The notes under the pieces: generated by a model
What the model was told of the DNA's origin: nothing
The model's input: the letters and a program-made list of their open reading frames with translations, nothing else
Database searches by the model: none
Shown here: positions 32,174 to 41,201 of the stretch, one piece after another
Layout of the letters: every line of letters begins with the position of its first letter
How positions within the stretch are numbered: the stretch's first letter is position 1
Program-made: the position numbers and the translations under genes
Origin: Dehalococcoidia bacterium
GTDB taxonomy: Bacteria; Chloroflexota; Dehalococcoidia; GIF9; AB-539-J10
DNA: 64,000 nucleotides
Assembly (NCBI GenBank): GCA_003562475.1
Contig: PWUU01000063.1
Span: 1 to 64,000, forward strand
Reading direction: 5' to 3'

Positions 32174-33189
32174 TGAACAGCTACATCCCGTTGCTTGCCA
32201 TTACGATGGGCGATCCTGCCGGAGCAGGGCCGGAGATAGTGGTGAAGGCACTGAATGACCCGGCAGTGCGGCCCATCTGCCGGGGACTTGTTGTCGGCGA
32301 TGCCGGTACCATGCGAGCCGCTGCGGAAATCGTTGGCATTCCTGTAGAGGTCCACGCCGTTTCATCTGCTGATGAGATGAACGACGGAGAGATGGCGATG
32401 AATGTGTTCGACCTCAAGGACGTCGACCTCTCCACGCTCGTTCGCGGCAGGGTCGCCGCCAGCGCCGGAAAAGCCGCATATGATGCGGTGGAGAAAGGTA
32501 CGCTCCTGACACTTGAGGGCAAGACAGACGCAATAGTCACGGGACCTCTGAACAAGGACGCGCTCAACCAGGCCGGATATCACTTTCCGGGGCACACACA
32601 GATACTGGCCCACCTGTGCGGCGTGAGCGACGCGGTAATGATGCTGGTGGCAGACAACCTCAGAATCGCACATGTTTCCACCCATGTCTCACTGCGCGAG
32701 GCGTGCGATCTTGTCTCAAAGGAACGAATCCTTCGTGTCCTGCAGCTCGCCATCGATGCCACCAGGTCTATGGGCGTCGAGAAGCCCCGCGTGGTCATCC
32801 CCGGCCTGAATCCACACTCAGGTGAGGGCGGCCTCTTTGGAGACGAGGAACAGACTCACATCTTTCCCGCGATAGAGGAGGCGAAGCAACTCGGAATGGA
32901 TGTGAGAGGACCCCTCCCTCCGGATACGGCATTCCTCAGGGCATTCCGGGGCGAGTTCGACCTCGTCATTGCGATGTATCACGACCAGGGACACATCCCA
33001 ATCAAGATGGTCGGATTTGAGAAGGGCGTCAATGTCACACTGGGACTGCCAATCATCCGAACGTCGGTGGATCACGGAACCGTATTCGGAAAGGCTGGCA
33101 AGGGCACAGCAGATCCCACAAGCCTGATAGAGGCCATCAAGCTGGCTGCGACGATGTGTCGCATTGTGCGAGAGACACGAAGCTCATGA
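32173..33189 (+). CDS. PdxA-family dehydrogenase, probably 4-phospho-threonate/erythronate type
   Basis: 338 residues. NAD-dependent, metal-requiring oxidative decarboxylation. Motifs: ITMGDPAGAGPEI near the start, TGPLNKDALNQAGYHFPGHT (metal-ligand His), NPHSGEGGLFGDEE, MYHDQGHIPIKM (metal-ligand His) and TSVDHGTVFGKAGKG. By sequence it could be PdxA of vitamin B6 synthesis. Overlap with a DUF1537 kinase points instead to the PdxA2 role, converting 4-phospho acid sugars to dihydroxyacetone phosphate. The gene ends 6 bases into the convergent CoA-binding gene. Confidence 0.9.
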   Translation: MNSYIPLLAITMGDPAGAGPEIVVKALNDPAVRPICRGLVVGDAGTMRAAAEIVGIPVEVHAVSSADEMNDGEMAMNVFDLKDVDLSTLVRGRVAASAGKAAYDAVEKGTLLTLEGKTDAIVTGPLNKDALNQAGYHFPGHTQILAHLCGVSDAVMMLVADNLRIAHVSTHVSLREACDLVSKERILRVLQLAIDATRSMGVEKPRVVIPGLNPHSGEGGLFGDEEQTHIFPAIEEAKQLGMDVRGPLPPDTAFLRAFRGEFDLVIAMYHDQGHIPIKMVGFEKGVNVTLGLPIIRTSVDHGTVFGKAGKGTADPTSLIEAIKLAATMCRIVRETRSS

Positions 33190-34587
33190 TGCGTGACGGG
33201 AGGCCTGGCTCTGGAGGTACTCGTCCCTGCGTCTTAGATGCATCAGGGCCCGCGCCGCCCTGTCTGGAGTGGGAAACGCAAGCGTAGTACCTGTGCTTTC
33301 CAGGGTGGTGCGCACTTCCTCGAAGTGCATCCCATACATGAAGTATACGAACGGCTTGTTCGGGAAGTCGCGCGCGACTTCCCGAATCATAGGAAGGTGT
33401 TCCTCTCCCAGATGCGGCTGATACGCGCTGATCACGGCCATTGCTGCGTGCACGCCAGGATCAGAGAGAACGTGGCGCAGTGCCGCCGTCTCCATCTTCG
33501 CACGTGGGTGTCCCATGATTGACACGCCAGGCCATATATCGACCGGGTTTCCCACACCAAGCCACTCCGGCAACAGCGCACTGAGCGCATCCATAGTGGG
33601 CTTGGAGAATTCCACGAGTTCCATTCCATTTCGGCAACACGCATCGGCTGCGATGATACCGAAACCGCCGGTGTAGGTAGTGAGCCCAACTCCGTTACCT
33701 TTCGGAGCCGGAAGCCTTAAGAACGCCCGTATGGCATCGGAGAGTTCCTCTATGTCGTTCACCCTGATGACGCCGGCGCTGCGGAGGGCCACATCCCACA
33801 GAAGATCGCTTCCAATCAAGGCGCCGGTGTGCGACTGGACTGCACGTGCCAGTTTCTCAGAGCGGCCAACCTTTAAAGCAAGAGTAGGCTTTTTCAGGGC
33901 CACCCGTCTCACCGTGTCGACAAACTCCTTCGCATCCGTCATACCCTCGATGTGCAGGACCACCACTCTGGTGTCGTCATCCTCCTCGAAGTAGCGAAGG
34001 CCATCCACAGTATTAACGTCGCATGCATCGCCAACATCGATGACCTTCCCCGCCAGCCTTACATCGGTCAATCCCACGAAGGTTCCGCCCGTCTGGGAGA
34101 TGGTCCCCACTCCATTGGCCTCCATGGGAATGCGAATATACGATGTGCTCAGACGCAGGTGTGCGTTGGCCACGCCAAATGTATTAGGCCCGAGAATACG
34201 CGTCTCCGTCCCGCTCACCATGTTCACTATCTCACGTTGAAGTCTCTTCCCTTCCTCGTCGTCGGCATCCGCAAACCCTTGGGTCACGACGACGATTGCC
34301 CTGATCCCCTTCTGAATACACTGCCTGACAACCTGTGTCACGAGATCGCGTGGAAGGCTTATCACGGCTAGATCGACTATCTCTGGCACGTCCGCTACAC
34401 TCGCATATGTCTTCACTCCCAGAATCTCAGCGGCATTGGGGTTCACGGGATAAAGGCGTCCCGCATACCCGTAGAGGAGCAAGTTCTCCAGCAGGTTGTA
34501 CGCATCCGGTCCTGTTTGCCGGGACACACCTATGGCCGCTATCGATTCCGGTTCCATGAAGAGCTTCATCTGCTGGTAGTTCGCCAT
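33184..34587 (-). CDS. Acyl-CoA synthetase (ADP-forming) alpha-type protein
   Basis: 467 residues. CoA-binding Rossmann domain (MEPESIAAIGVSRQTGPDAYN), then succinyl-CoA-synthetase-like domains with the phospho-His motif AVQSHTGALIGSD and GFGIIAADACCRNG. The length matches the alpha part only; the ATP-grasp (beta) domain found in full-length ADP-forming acetyl-CoA synthetases is missing and no gene for it is adjacent. It may need a beta subunit encoded elsewhere. The ATG has GAGGGAGG upstream. It is divergent from a paralogue, with a palindrome between the two. Confidence 0.85.
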   Translation of the reverse strand: MANYQQMKLFMEPESIAAIGVSRQTGPDAYNLLENLLLYGYAGRLYPVNPNAAEILGVKTYASVADVPEIVDLAVISLPRDLVTQVVRQCIQKGIRAIVVVTQGFADADDEEGKRLQREIVNMVSGTETRILGPNTFGVANAHLRLSTSYIRIPMEANGVGTISQTGGTFVGLTDVRLAGKVIDVGDACDVNTVDGLRYFEEDDDTRVVVLHIEGMTDAKEFVDTVRRVALKKPTLALKVGRSEKLARAVQSHTGALIGSDLLWDVALRSAGVIRVNDIEELSDAIRAFLRLPAPKGNGVGLTTYTGGFGIIAADACCRNGMELVEFSKPTMDALSALLPEWLGVGNPVDIWPGVSIMGHPRAKMETAALRHVLSDPGVHAAMAVISAYQPHLGEEHLPMIREVARDFPNKPFVYFMYGMHFEEVRTTLESTGTTLAFPTPDRAARALMHLRRRDEYLQSQASRHAS

Positions 34588-34625
34588 TGTCGAGTCCTCC
34601 CTCCGGCCCCTTCACAGGAGCAGGC

Positions 34626-34653
34626 ACATGTTCTCTGACATCAGAGAGCATGT
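34626..34653. promoter_or_regulatory. 28-bp inverted repeat between the divergent CoA-synthetase genes
   Basis: ACATGTTCTCTGA and TCAGAGAGCATGT are 13-base arms with one mismatch around the spacer CA. The site is 39 bases from the leftward start codon and 87 from the rightward one. It is the size of a dimeric-repressor operator. It could instead form an RNA hairpin. Confidence 0.6.
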
Positions 34654-34739
34654 CAATTCGCGACTTGCTGCAAACACCATGGAACCCTGTTCTGCTAGAC
34701 TTCCACCGATCCTGAGAACAGATCGCAGGAGCACCACCG

Positions 34740-36161
34740 ATGAGAGAGGGCAGCAGCGAATTCGAGGCAACATTTCACCCGAAGTCCATCGCCGTGGTGG
34801 GAGCATCATCGGACGAACGCAAGTCCGGAGCGAAGTGGGTCCTCGGGCTGAAGGCTGCGGGTTACGAGGGCGCCGTCTATCCGGTGAGCGCGGGAGGCGG
34901 CTCCATCGCAGGATTGGACATCTTCACCAGCCTCTCGTCGGTTCCAGGTGATGTCGAGTGCGTCATCGCTTCGATACCCGCTCGCTCTGTACTGCAGCTG
35001 CTCGACGAGTGTATCGCCAAGAGGGTCCGAGTCGTCCAGTTCTTCACGGCAGGGTTCAGCGAGACTGGTTCGACGGAAGGGGAATCTCTTGAGCGCGAAA
35101 TCCTGAAACGCGTCAGCAATTCCGGTCTACGCATCATCGGTCCAAATTGCATCGGCAGCTTCTGTCCCCAGTGCCACATACCGCTCGGCCCTTCGTCTCT
35201 CGGCAGAACGGGATTAGCGGGACACGTGAGCTTCGTCTCTCAGAGCGGGGGAATTGCTGCCAAGCTCGTGGAGTACGGGATCGCGCGTCAGATACGGTTC
35301 AGCAAAGGCGTGAGCGTCGGCAACAGCATCGATCTAGACGCGAGCGACTTCATCCGGTATTTCGTTCATGATGAGGCGACCCACGTAATAGGCGCGTATC
35401 TGGAAGGCACGAGGGACGGCCGCAGGCTCTTCGCGTCCCTGCGTCAAGCGTGTGCTGTGAAACCGACGGTCATCTGGAAGGGCGGACGCACCGAGGCAGG
35501 CGCCGAGGCTGCGATGTCCCACACCGGGTCGCTCGCGAGTTCGGCGCCAGTCTGGTCTGCCATGCTGCAACAGGCGGGAGCCATCGAGGCGCGTAGCCTC
35601 GAGGAACTCGCGGACTGCCTTCTGCTCCTGCAACAACTTGGCCCCGTCCACGTGCGCAAGGTGGCCATCGTTGGCGGCCTTGCCGACGGTGGGGGAGGAA
35701 TCTCCGTCTCCGGAAGCGACGCCTGCAACGATAACGCTCTCGCTGTGCCGCCACTCGAGTCGACCACCAGAGAGAGACTCCTCGACCTGATAGGTGAGGT
35801 GGGCAGTATTCTCAGGAATCCCGTCGACGTGAGTCCCGCTCAGTTCAGAGGGCTCGAGACCCTGTTCGAGGCAATACGGGTGGTTGCCAGTGATGCATCA
35901 TCCGATCTCGTTATCGTGCAGGAAGATGTGGATATCATGCACTCTTTCCTGGGTATCGCTGAGACACGCGAGGTCAACGAGTTTCTGACGAGGCTCCCAC
36001 GCGAGACGGAAAAGCCAATGGCTGTCGTTCTTCCTGGAGGAGCGGCTGAACTGCACCGCGTTGAGGTGGAGAACCAGTTGCTTGCTGCCGGCATCCCCGT
36101 GTTCCCTGCGATGTCGCGCGCTGCCCGAGCTATCGCGCTCGTCAGCCAACTTCACGCCTGA
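34740..36161 (+). CDS. Acyl-CoA synthetase (ADP-forming) alpha-type protein, paralogue
   Basis: 473 residues. CoA-binding domain FHPKSIAVVGASSDERKSG, ligase domain with VSFVSQSGGIAAKL and GPNCIG, and phospho-His in EAAMSHTGSLASS. As with its divergent neighbour, the ATP-grasp part is absent. The two proteins are clearly paralogous but diverged (different N-termini, and Ala-Gly-Gly insertions here), so they may act on different acyl-CoAs or form a heteromer. The ATG has GGAG 8 bases upstream. It ends 58 bases before the next gene. Confidence 0.83.
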   Translation: MREGSSEFEATFHPKSIAVVGASSDERKSGAKWVLGLKAAGYEGAVYPVSAGGGSIAGLDIFTSLSSVPGDVECVIASIPARSVLQLLDECIAKRVRVVQFFTAGFSETGSTEGESLEREILKRVSNSGLRIIGPNCIGSFCPQCHIPLGPSSLGRTGLAGHVSFVSQSGGIAAKLVEYGIARQIRFSKGVSVGNSIDLDASDFIRYFVHDEATHVIGAYLEGTRDGRRLFASLRQACAVKPTVIWKGGRTEAGAEAAMSHTGSLASSAPVWSAMLQQAGAIEARSLEELADCLLLLQQLGPVHVRKVAIVGGLADGGGGISVSGSDACNDNALAVPPLESTTRERLLDLIGEVGSILRNPVDVSPAQFRGLETLFEAIRVVASDASSDLVIVQEDVDIMHSFLGIAETREVNEFLTRLPRETEKPMAVVLPGGAAELHRVEVENQLLAAGIPVFPAMSRAARAIALVSQLHA

Positions 36162-36181
36162 CCAGCGCCTTCCCGTTCTTC

Positions 36182-36211
36182 TTTACAATGGTCACTACGG
36201 AGAGCTATAAT
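36182..36211 (+). promoter_or_regulatory. Promoter giving a probable leaderless transcript for the CCA/PAP-type gene
   Basis: TTTACA (36182-36187; TTACAA one base on) and a perfect TATAAT (36206-36211), with an 18- or 17-base spacer. The ATG is at 36220, only 8 bases after the -10, and there is no ribosome-binding site. Confidence 0.65.
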
Positions 36212-36219
36212 TCAGGTCT

Positions 36220-37782
36220 ATGCCCCTATCTGAATGCACCCACGCGGGTGCCTCACTGGCCCGAGCCCTCCACATCATAGAGTCGACGTCTCTCTGCAGC
36301 TACGTCGTCGGGGGATTCGTCCGCGACAGGCTCCTTGGGAGACCCTCCCGGGACATTGATGTTATCGTGGATGGTGACCCACTTGTGATAGCCCGCGAAA
36401 TCGCGAGGACACTTGCAGGTTCCTGCGTGTCTCTTGACGAAGAACGTGGCATCGCACGCGTTGTGGTGGCTCCACCAATGCATGCGGAGAGCGACGCCTT
36501 AGCGTCCGGCACAGATGCCCTGGTTCTTGATCTCGCCCGGCACAAAGGAGACATCGCAGATGACCTGGCGAGGCGCGATTTCACCATAGATGCGATTGCC
36601 GTGCCCGCCGCAATCGTTGCATCGCTGCTGACTGAGGAGGGGGACTCCGCGGCCTCCACCATTGCCCGCAACGCAATAGATCCCCTTGGTGGTCTCACTG
36701 ACCTCACAAGCCGGGTCCTGAAGCACGCAGGGAAAAATGCCTTCGAGAACGACCCTGGCCGCCTCATGCGTGCCGTACGCCTCGCCAGGGAACTCGACTT
36801 CACAATCGATTGGGTCACGGAAGAGCTGATTGTCAAGAACGCAAGTCTGGCGTCCAGGGTGGCTGCAGAACGCACACGAGAGGAGCTTCTCGCGCTATTG
36901 AGTCTGCCTCGGGCAGCGGACAGCATCCACTACCTTGATCGGCTCGGCCTGATGACAGTTGTCGTCCCGGAACTCGAGGACTGCCGGGACGTGGAGCAAC
37001 CAACCTGCCACTTCTGGGACGTACTGGAGCACTCGATTCAGACAGTCGCTACATTTGAGTTCATTGCTGGAGAGGCCGACTGGAGATTTGGCAACGACGA
37101 GATGCTTGAGTATTTCCCTGAAGAAGCGGGCTTCGAAGCATATCTCTCGGACACGGTCTCAACGGGGGTGTCGAAGGCCACGCTCATCAAGCTTGCCTGT
37201 CTCCTGCACGACCTCGCCAAGCCGCAGACGAGAGAGCTGGATGAGTCGGGGCGCGCACGCTTTCTCGGGCATGCCAGATATGGTGCAGCTCTCGCGAAGG
37301 GCGTTCTGCAGCGACTCAGGTTCAGCACACATGAGACCACGTACGTCGAAACGCTAATATACAACCATCTGCGCCCGGCACAAATGTCAGCCGAAGGGCC
37401 ACCCACAGCACGGGCGGTGTACCGCTTCTTCCGCGACACAGCCGGCGCGGGCTTCGGCGTGCTGTACCTGGCCGTGGCGGATTACCTGGCGTGCAAAGGG
37501 CCTCTGTTCACAACGAATGAATGGCGTGCTGTGTGTAACCTGGTCCAGTTCATCCTGCGAGAGCATCAGAGACAGGAGGAGGCTGTCTCTACCGTAAAAC
37601 TTATCGACGGTCGCGAACTGATGAGAGCGGTCGGGCTCGAACCTGGCCCAATAGTGGGCATACTTCTCGAGACGATAAGGGAGGCCCACGCTGCCGGTTT
37701 GGTGAGCACAAGAGAAGAGGCGCTCCAACTGGCTCGTAAGACTATGCGAGATGAACACTTCACTGTGAGGACTTCGAGGTGA
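36220..37782 (+). CDS. CCA-adding enzyme / poly(A) polymerase family protein with HD domain
   Basis: 520 residues. Class II nucleotidyltransferase head: YVVGGFVRDRLLGRPSRDIDVIVDGDP (read as GG-x-VRD and the DxD metal pair), RRDFTIDAIAV, and FENDPGRLMRAVRLARELDF. An HD phosphohydrolase domain follows (KLACLLHDLAKPQT, HARYGA). It probably adds or repairs the tRNA 3' CCA end; an A-adding or poly(A) role is an alternative, since some bacteria split the functions. The stop overlaps secD (GTGA). The promoter and start suggest a leaderless mRNA. Confidence 0.88.
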   Translation: MPLSECTHAGASLARALHIIESTSLCSYVVGGFVRDRLLGRPSRDIDVIVDGDPLVIAREIARTLAGSCVSLDEERGIARVVVAPPMHAESDALASGTDALVLDLARHKGDIADDLARRDFTIDAIAVPAAIVASLLTEEGDSAASTIARNAIDPLGGLTDLTSRVLKHAGKNAFENDPGRLMRAVRLARELDFTIDWVTEELIVKNASLASRVAAERTREELLALLSLPRAADSIHYLDRLGLMTVVVPELEDCRDVEQPTCHFWDVLEHSIQTVATFEFIAGEADWRFGNDEMLEYFPEEAGFEAYLSDTVSTGVSKATLIKLACLLHDLAKPQTRELDESGRARFLGHARYGAALAKGVLQRLRFSTHETTYVETLIYNHLRPAQMSAEGPPTARAVYRFFRDTAGAGFGVLYLAVADYLACKGPLFTTNEWRAVCNLVQFILREHQRQEEAVSTVKLIDGRELMRAVGLEPGPIVGILLETIREAHAAGLVSTREEALQLARKTMRDEHFTVRTSR

Positions 37783-39113
37783 GAAGAAGAGATACGATCC
37801 TCCTGGTATTCATTGTGGTGCTCCTTGGTTTGTCGCTGTCGGCAATCCTGCCGGTACGATCAAACCTGCTGGGACCGGATGGATTGACGCTCGGCCTTGA
37901 CCTCAGGGGGGGGAGCCAGCTCTTGTACAGGGCTGATCTGACGAAGAAGGACCCCGGTGTCACCGACGATCAGGCCATGGCATCCGCAATAGAGAAGATC
38001 CGGCGCAGGATCGACGAGTTCGGAGCGGCGGAACCCACCATCCAGAAGCAGGGGGCTGATCGCATCCTTGTGCAGCTGCCGGGAGTACAGGATGTCACAA
38101 GAGCCATCAGGCTCATCGGTGACACAGGCCTGCTGTACTTCTTGGAGTTGAAGCAGGATGAGACGGGTACACCCGTAACGGATGAGCGAGGAGACTACGT
38201 GTTTCAGGAAGACCCGGCGACCGCGATTGCCACGGACGGCCAGGAGCGCGAGCTGACCGGCCGGTACCTTAGAAGCGCGTCTCCAGATTTCGACCAGTTT
38301 GGTGCCCCGATTGTCATTTTTGAATGGAACAGCGAAGGGGCGCACCTCTTTGAGCAGATTACGCAACGCAATCTGCAGAGACCGCTGGCGATCGCCATCG
38401 ACGAACAGATAATCTCAACCCCAATCGTCGAAGCGGTTATTGCCACGCGGGGCCAGATACAGGGTCGTTTCACCATTGATGAGGTGAGAGATCTCTCAAA
38501 CCAGCTGAACTCCGGCGCCCTGGATGTGCCCCTCGAACTCATCGATGAGAGGGATGTCGACGCCACTCTCGGTGCGGACTCGATTGAGAGGAGCCTCATC
38601 GCCGCAGGTGTTGGACTCCTGCTCCTGCTGGTATTCATGCTGGTGTACTACAGGTTCCCCGGTGCTATCGCATGCCTGAGTCTCGGCATGTACGGCGCCA
38701 TTCTCCTGGCCATATTCAATGTCTTGTCGTCTCATCTCACACTCACGCTGCCCGGCATAGCTGCGCTAATACTGTCCCTTGGCATGGCGGTCGACGCGAA
38801 CGTGCTGATATTCGAGCGACTCAAGGAGGAACTGCGGGCCGGCAGAACCCTGCAAGGCGCCGTGGAGATTGGCTTTACGAGGGCGTGGTCAGCCATCAGA
38901 GACAGCAACATCACCACGCTGATCGCATGTCTGATCCTATTCTGGCTCGGCGGCACATTCGGAGCCTATATGGTTCGAGGTTTCGCGTTAACACTTGCGA
39001 TTGGGGTCGCGGTCAGCATGTTCACAGCGATCGTGGTAACACGGACTCTGCTGCGAATCGCCGTCTTAACAAAGGTAGTCACCAACCTGCGCTCGTATGG
39101 AGTTAGGTCATGA
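37779..39113 (+). CDS. secD: Protein translocase subunit SecD
   Basis: 444 residues from GTG 37779. Membrane partner of SecYEG that uses proton motive force to help export. An N-terminal membrane helix (residues about 6-25) is followed by LGLDLRGGSQLLY, then the periplasmic P1 domain (FGAAEPTIQKQGADRILVQL, a diagnostic SecD segment). The remaining five helices include LILSLGMAVDANVLIFERLKEE and IRDSNITTLIACLILFWLG. Its 3' end overlaps secF by ATGA (39110-39113). Confidence 0.96.
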   Translation: MRRRDTILLVFIVVLLGLSLSAILPVRSNLLGPDGLTLGLDLRGGSQLLYRADLTKKDPGVTDDQAMASAIEKIRRRIDEFGAAEPTIQKQGADRILVQLPGVQDVTRAIRLIGDTGLLYFLELKQDETGTPVTDERGDYVFQEDPATAIATDGQERELTGRYLRSASPDFDQFGAPIVIFEWNSEGAHLFEQITQRNLQRPLAIAIDEQIISTPIVEAVIATRGQIQGRFTIDEVRDLSNQLNSGALDVPLELIDERDVDATLGADSIERSLIAAGVGLLLLLVFMLVYYRFPGAIACLSLGMYGAILLAIFNVLSSHLTLTLPGIAALILSLGMAVDANVLIFERLKEELRAGRTLQGAVEIGFTRAWSAIRDSNITTLIACLILFWLGGTFGAYMVRGFALTLAIGVAVSMFTAIVVTRTLLRIAVLTKVVTNLRSYGVRS

Positions 39114-40030
39114 TCGATTTCGTGGGAAAGCGACATTGGTTCTTTCTTGGTTCACTGATTGCGCTGCTGATAGCGGTAGTCGCACTTGGCGCGTTCGGGC
39201 TTCGACCCGGGATCGATTTCACGGGAGGCACGGCCATGACGCTCCGATTCGAGCCACAGGTGGATCAGGCGGCGCTCCGAGACGTGCTGACAGATTACGA
39301 AGGCGGTTCAGATGCCATCATACAGAGGAGTGGGGATGACTATCTCGTGCGCATGAAGTTGCTGACCGTCGATGAACGCGAGGCAATCATGGCTGGACTC
39401 GAGTCGAAACTGGGCGCGGAGCTGACGGTTCTGGACTACAATACGGTGTCACCAGCCATTGCCACTGAGACGGCCCGCCAGGCAGGTCTCGCGCTACTAT
39501 TTGCCTCGGTCGCGATGCTGCTCTACATCGCGTGGTCCTTCCGCAGGATGCCAAGCCCTTTCAAGTGGGGTGCCTGTGCGATCATTGCGCTCGTGCACAA
39601 CATCCTGATCGTGGCCGGGCTGTTCGCCCTCCTCGGAAGATTCCAGGGGGTAGAGATCGATGCGCTGTTCATCACGGGACTTCTGACCATCGTAGGCTAT
39701 ACCATTAACAATACCGTCGTCGTCTTCGACCGCATCAGAGAGAACAGGGCAAAGGGCATCAGCCCCGATCTTGGAATCACAGTCAACTGCAGCCTGGCAG
39801 AGACGCTTGTCCGCAGCGTGAATACGTCGCTCACCACGCTCTGCGTCATACTCGCATTGCTCCTTTTTGGCGGCATCACGATCCACTACTTCATCCTTGT
39901 CCTGTTTGTCGGCCTGCTGATTGGCACGTACAGCTCGCTGTTCATCGCCGGACCCCTCCTGGTCACCTGGGAACGGCAAGAGTGGGGGCTGCTTCTCAGT
40001 CGACTACGTACAGCGGAACACGCCGCGTAG
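39110..40030 (+). CDS. secF: Protein translocase subunit SecF
   Basis: 306 residues. Six-helix partner of SecD. The N-terminal helix is followed by GLRPGIDFTGGTAM, a short periplasmic domain, then membrane motifs ALVHNILIVAGLFALLGRFQ, ITGLLTIVGYTINNTVVVFD, RIRENRAKG and NTSLTTLCVILALLLFGG. Translationally coupled to secD by a 4-base overlap. Last gene of the CCA-type/secD/secF run. Confidence 0.96.
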   Translation: MIDFVGKRHWFFLGSLIALLIAVVALGAFGLRPGIDFTGGTAMTLRFEPQVDQAALRDVLTDYEGGSDAIIQRSGDDYLVRMKLLTVDEREAIMAGLESKLGAELTVLDYNTVSPAIATETARQAGLALLFASVAMLLYIAWSFRRMPSPFKWGACAIIALVHNILIVAGLFALLGRFQGVEIDALFITGLLTIVGYTINNTVVVFDRIRENRAKGISPDLGITVNCSLAETLVRSVNTSLTTLCVILALLLFGGITIHYFILVLFVGLLIGTYSSLFIAGPLLVTWERQEWGLLLSRLRTAEHAA

Positions 40031-40075
40031 GCGGATGACGCCTGCCTTGAGCACTAGCTGGCCCCGGGTTACATC

Positions 40076-40091
40076 TCACCGGTACCGGTGA
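40076..40091. promoter_or_regulatory. 16-bp perfect palindrome downstream of secF
   Basis: TCACCGGTACCGGTGA is fully self-complementary and sits 46 bases after secF, in a 276-base gene-free gap before the nitrilase gene. It could be an operator or a weak hairpin. No T-run follows, so it is not a clear terminator. Confidence 0.4.
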
Positions 40092-40306
40092 CGTGAGCAT
40101 TTCATAGGCCTTGCAGCTTCCTGCCACCTACCCCATCGCCGGGGCGGATCCACTTCTCCTCAGTCGCCCATCACGTTCTCTCTCCCCATGAGTATTGTGC
40201 GGACACATGCTATTATTGTCGGACCGGGACAGACAGATGACCGGTCTGTTCAGACAAGCAGGACAGGTGACCTCATTCACAGAGTACTGAGGAGACGATT
40301 CTCCGT

Positions 40307-41134
40307 ATGACGGAACGCACATCAGTTGCCGTTGCGGTCGCACAAATGGCCAGCGGGCCAGACAAGAGCGAGAATACCGCCAGGGCGGTATCGCTTGCAA
40401 CGAGGGCCGCCGACACAGGAGCAACGATGATTGCGCTGCCCGAGACGTTTGACTATCGCGGCGATGGCCAGGATCTCAAGGATATCGCTGAGCCTCTGCC
40501 GGGAAACGCCCTCGCTCCCCTTATGTCACTCGCTGCAGAGCGCCGCGTATGGATTCTTGCAGGAAGCGTGCATGAGAGGGACGCCGCGGGCGGAATGCCG
40601 TTCAATACTTCTGCGTTGATTAACCCGCAAGGAGGAATCACAGCGAGCTATCGCAAGATGCACCTGTTCGACATCTGCATCAGTAACAGATCGGTCACGG
40701 AATCTGCCAGGTATCAGGCAGGCACTGATGTCGTGTGGGCGGACGCGGACGGAATCACGGTAGGACTGACCATCTGTTACGACCTGCGATTCCCGGAGCT
40801 GTACCGTGTTCTTGCAGACGCAGGTGTTGACGTCGTGTTTGTGCCCTCGTCGTTCACTGCTCCGACGGGCGAAGCTCACTGGGAAGTGCTCTTACGTGCT
40901 CGTGCCATCGAAAACCAGTGCTTCGTCGTTGCGCCCGGCCAGGCTGGCACTGGTGCAGGAGGAATAGCCACCTACGGCAACAGCATGATTATCGACCCAT
41001 GGGGTCGCATACTGGCGCAAGCCACACATGATGGAGAGCAGATCATATCCGCGGTGCTTGATTTCGACGAAATGGTAGCGGTCAGAAACCGTCTCCCGGC
41101 GTTGAGTAATCGAAAACTCCGTCCCATTCGTTGA
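40307..41134 (+). CDS. Carbon-nitrogen hydrolase (nitrilase superfamily, Nit/omega-amidase-like)
   Basis: 275 residues. Cys-dependent amide hydrolase. The catalytic Glu-Lys-Cys triad is visible: Glu46 in IALPETFDY, Lys117 in YRKMHLFDI, Cys157 in GLTICYDLRFPELYR. The Y-R-K-x-H-L-F-D and C-Y-D-L-R-F-P-E-L motifs fit the Nit1/Nit2 branch (deaminated glutathione amidase or omega-amidase) better than true nitrilases. The start codon lies behind a small hairpin that includes part of the ribosome-binding site (40291-40304). Substrate unknown. Confidence 0.92.
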   Translation: MTERTSVAVAVAQMASGPDKSENTARAVSLATRAADTGATMIALPETFDYRGDGQDLKDIAEPLPGNALAPLMSLAAERRVWILAGSVHERDAAGGMPFNTSALINPQGGITASYRKMHLFDICISNRSVTESARYQAGTDVVWADADGITVGLTICYDLRFPELYRVLADAGVDVVFVPSSFTAPTGEAHWEVLLRARAIENQCFVVAPGQAGTGAGGIATYGNSMIIDPWGRILAQATHDGEQIISAVLDFDEMVAVRNRLPALSNRKLRPIR

Positions 41135-41159
41135 AATAGAATGAAACTGTCACTACAAT
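41131..41159 (+). promoter_or_regulatory. Promoter of the coiled-coil gene pair
   Basis: TTGAAA (41131-41136), a 17-base spacer and TACAAT (41154-41159). The -35 overlaps the TGA stop of the preceding hydrolase gene (41132-41134), so the hydrolase 3' end is part of the promoter. The predicted leader is about 36 bases. Confidence 0.6.
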
Positions 41160-41201
41160 TGTGGAGTATCATGGTTCAGGCAGTGTGAATCGCGCTTCCT
41201 G

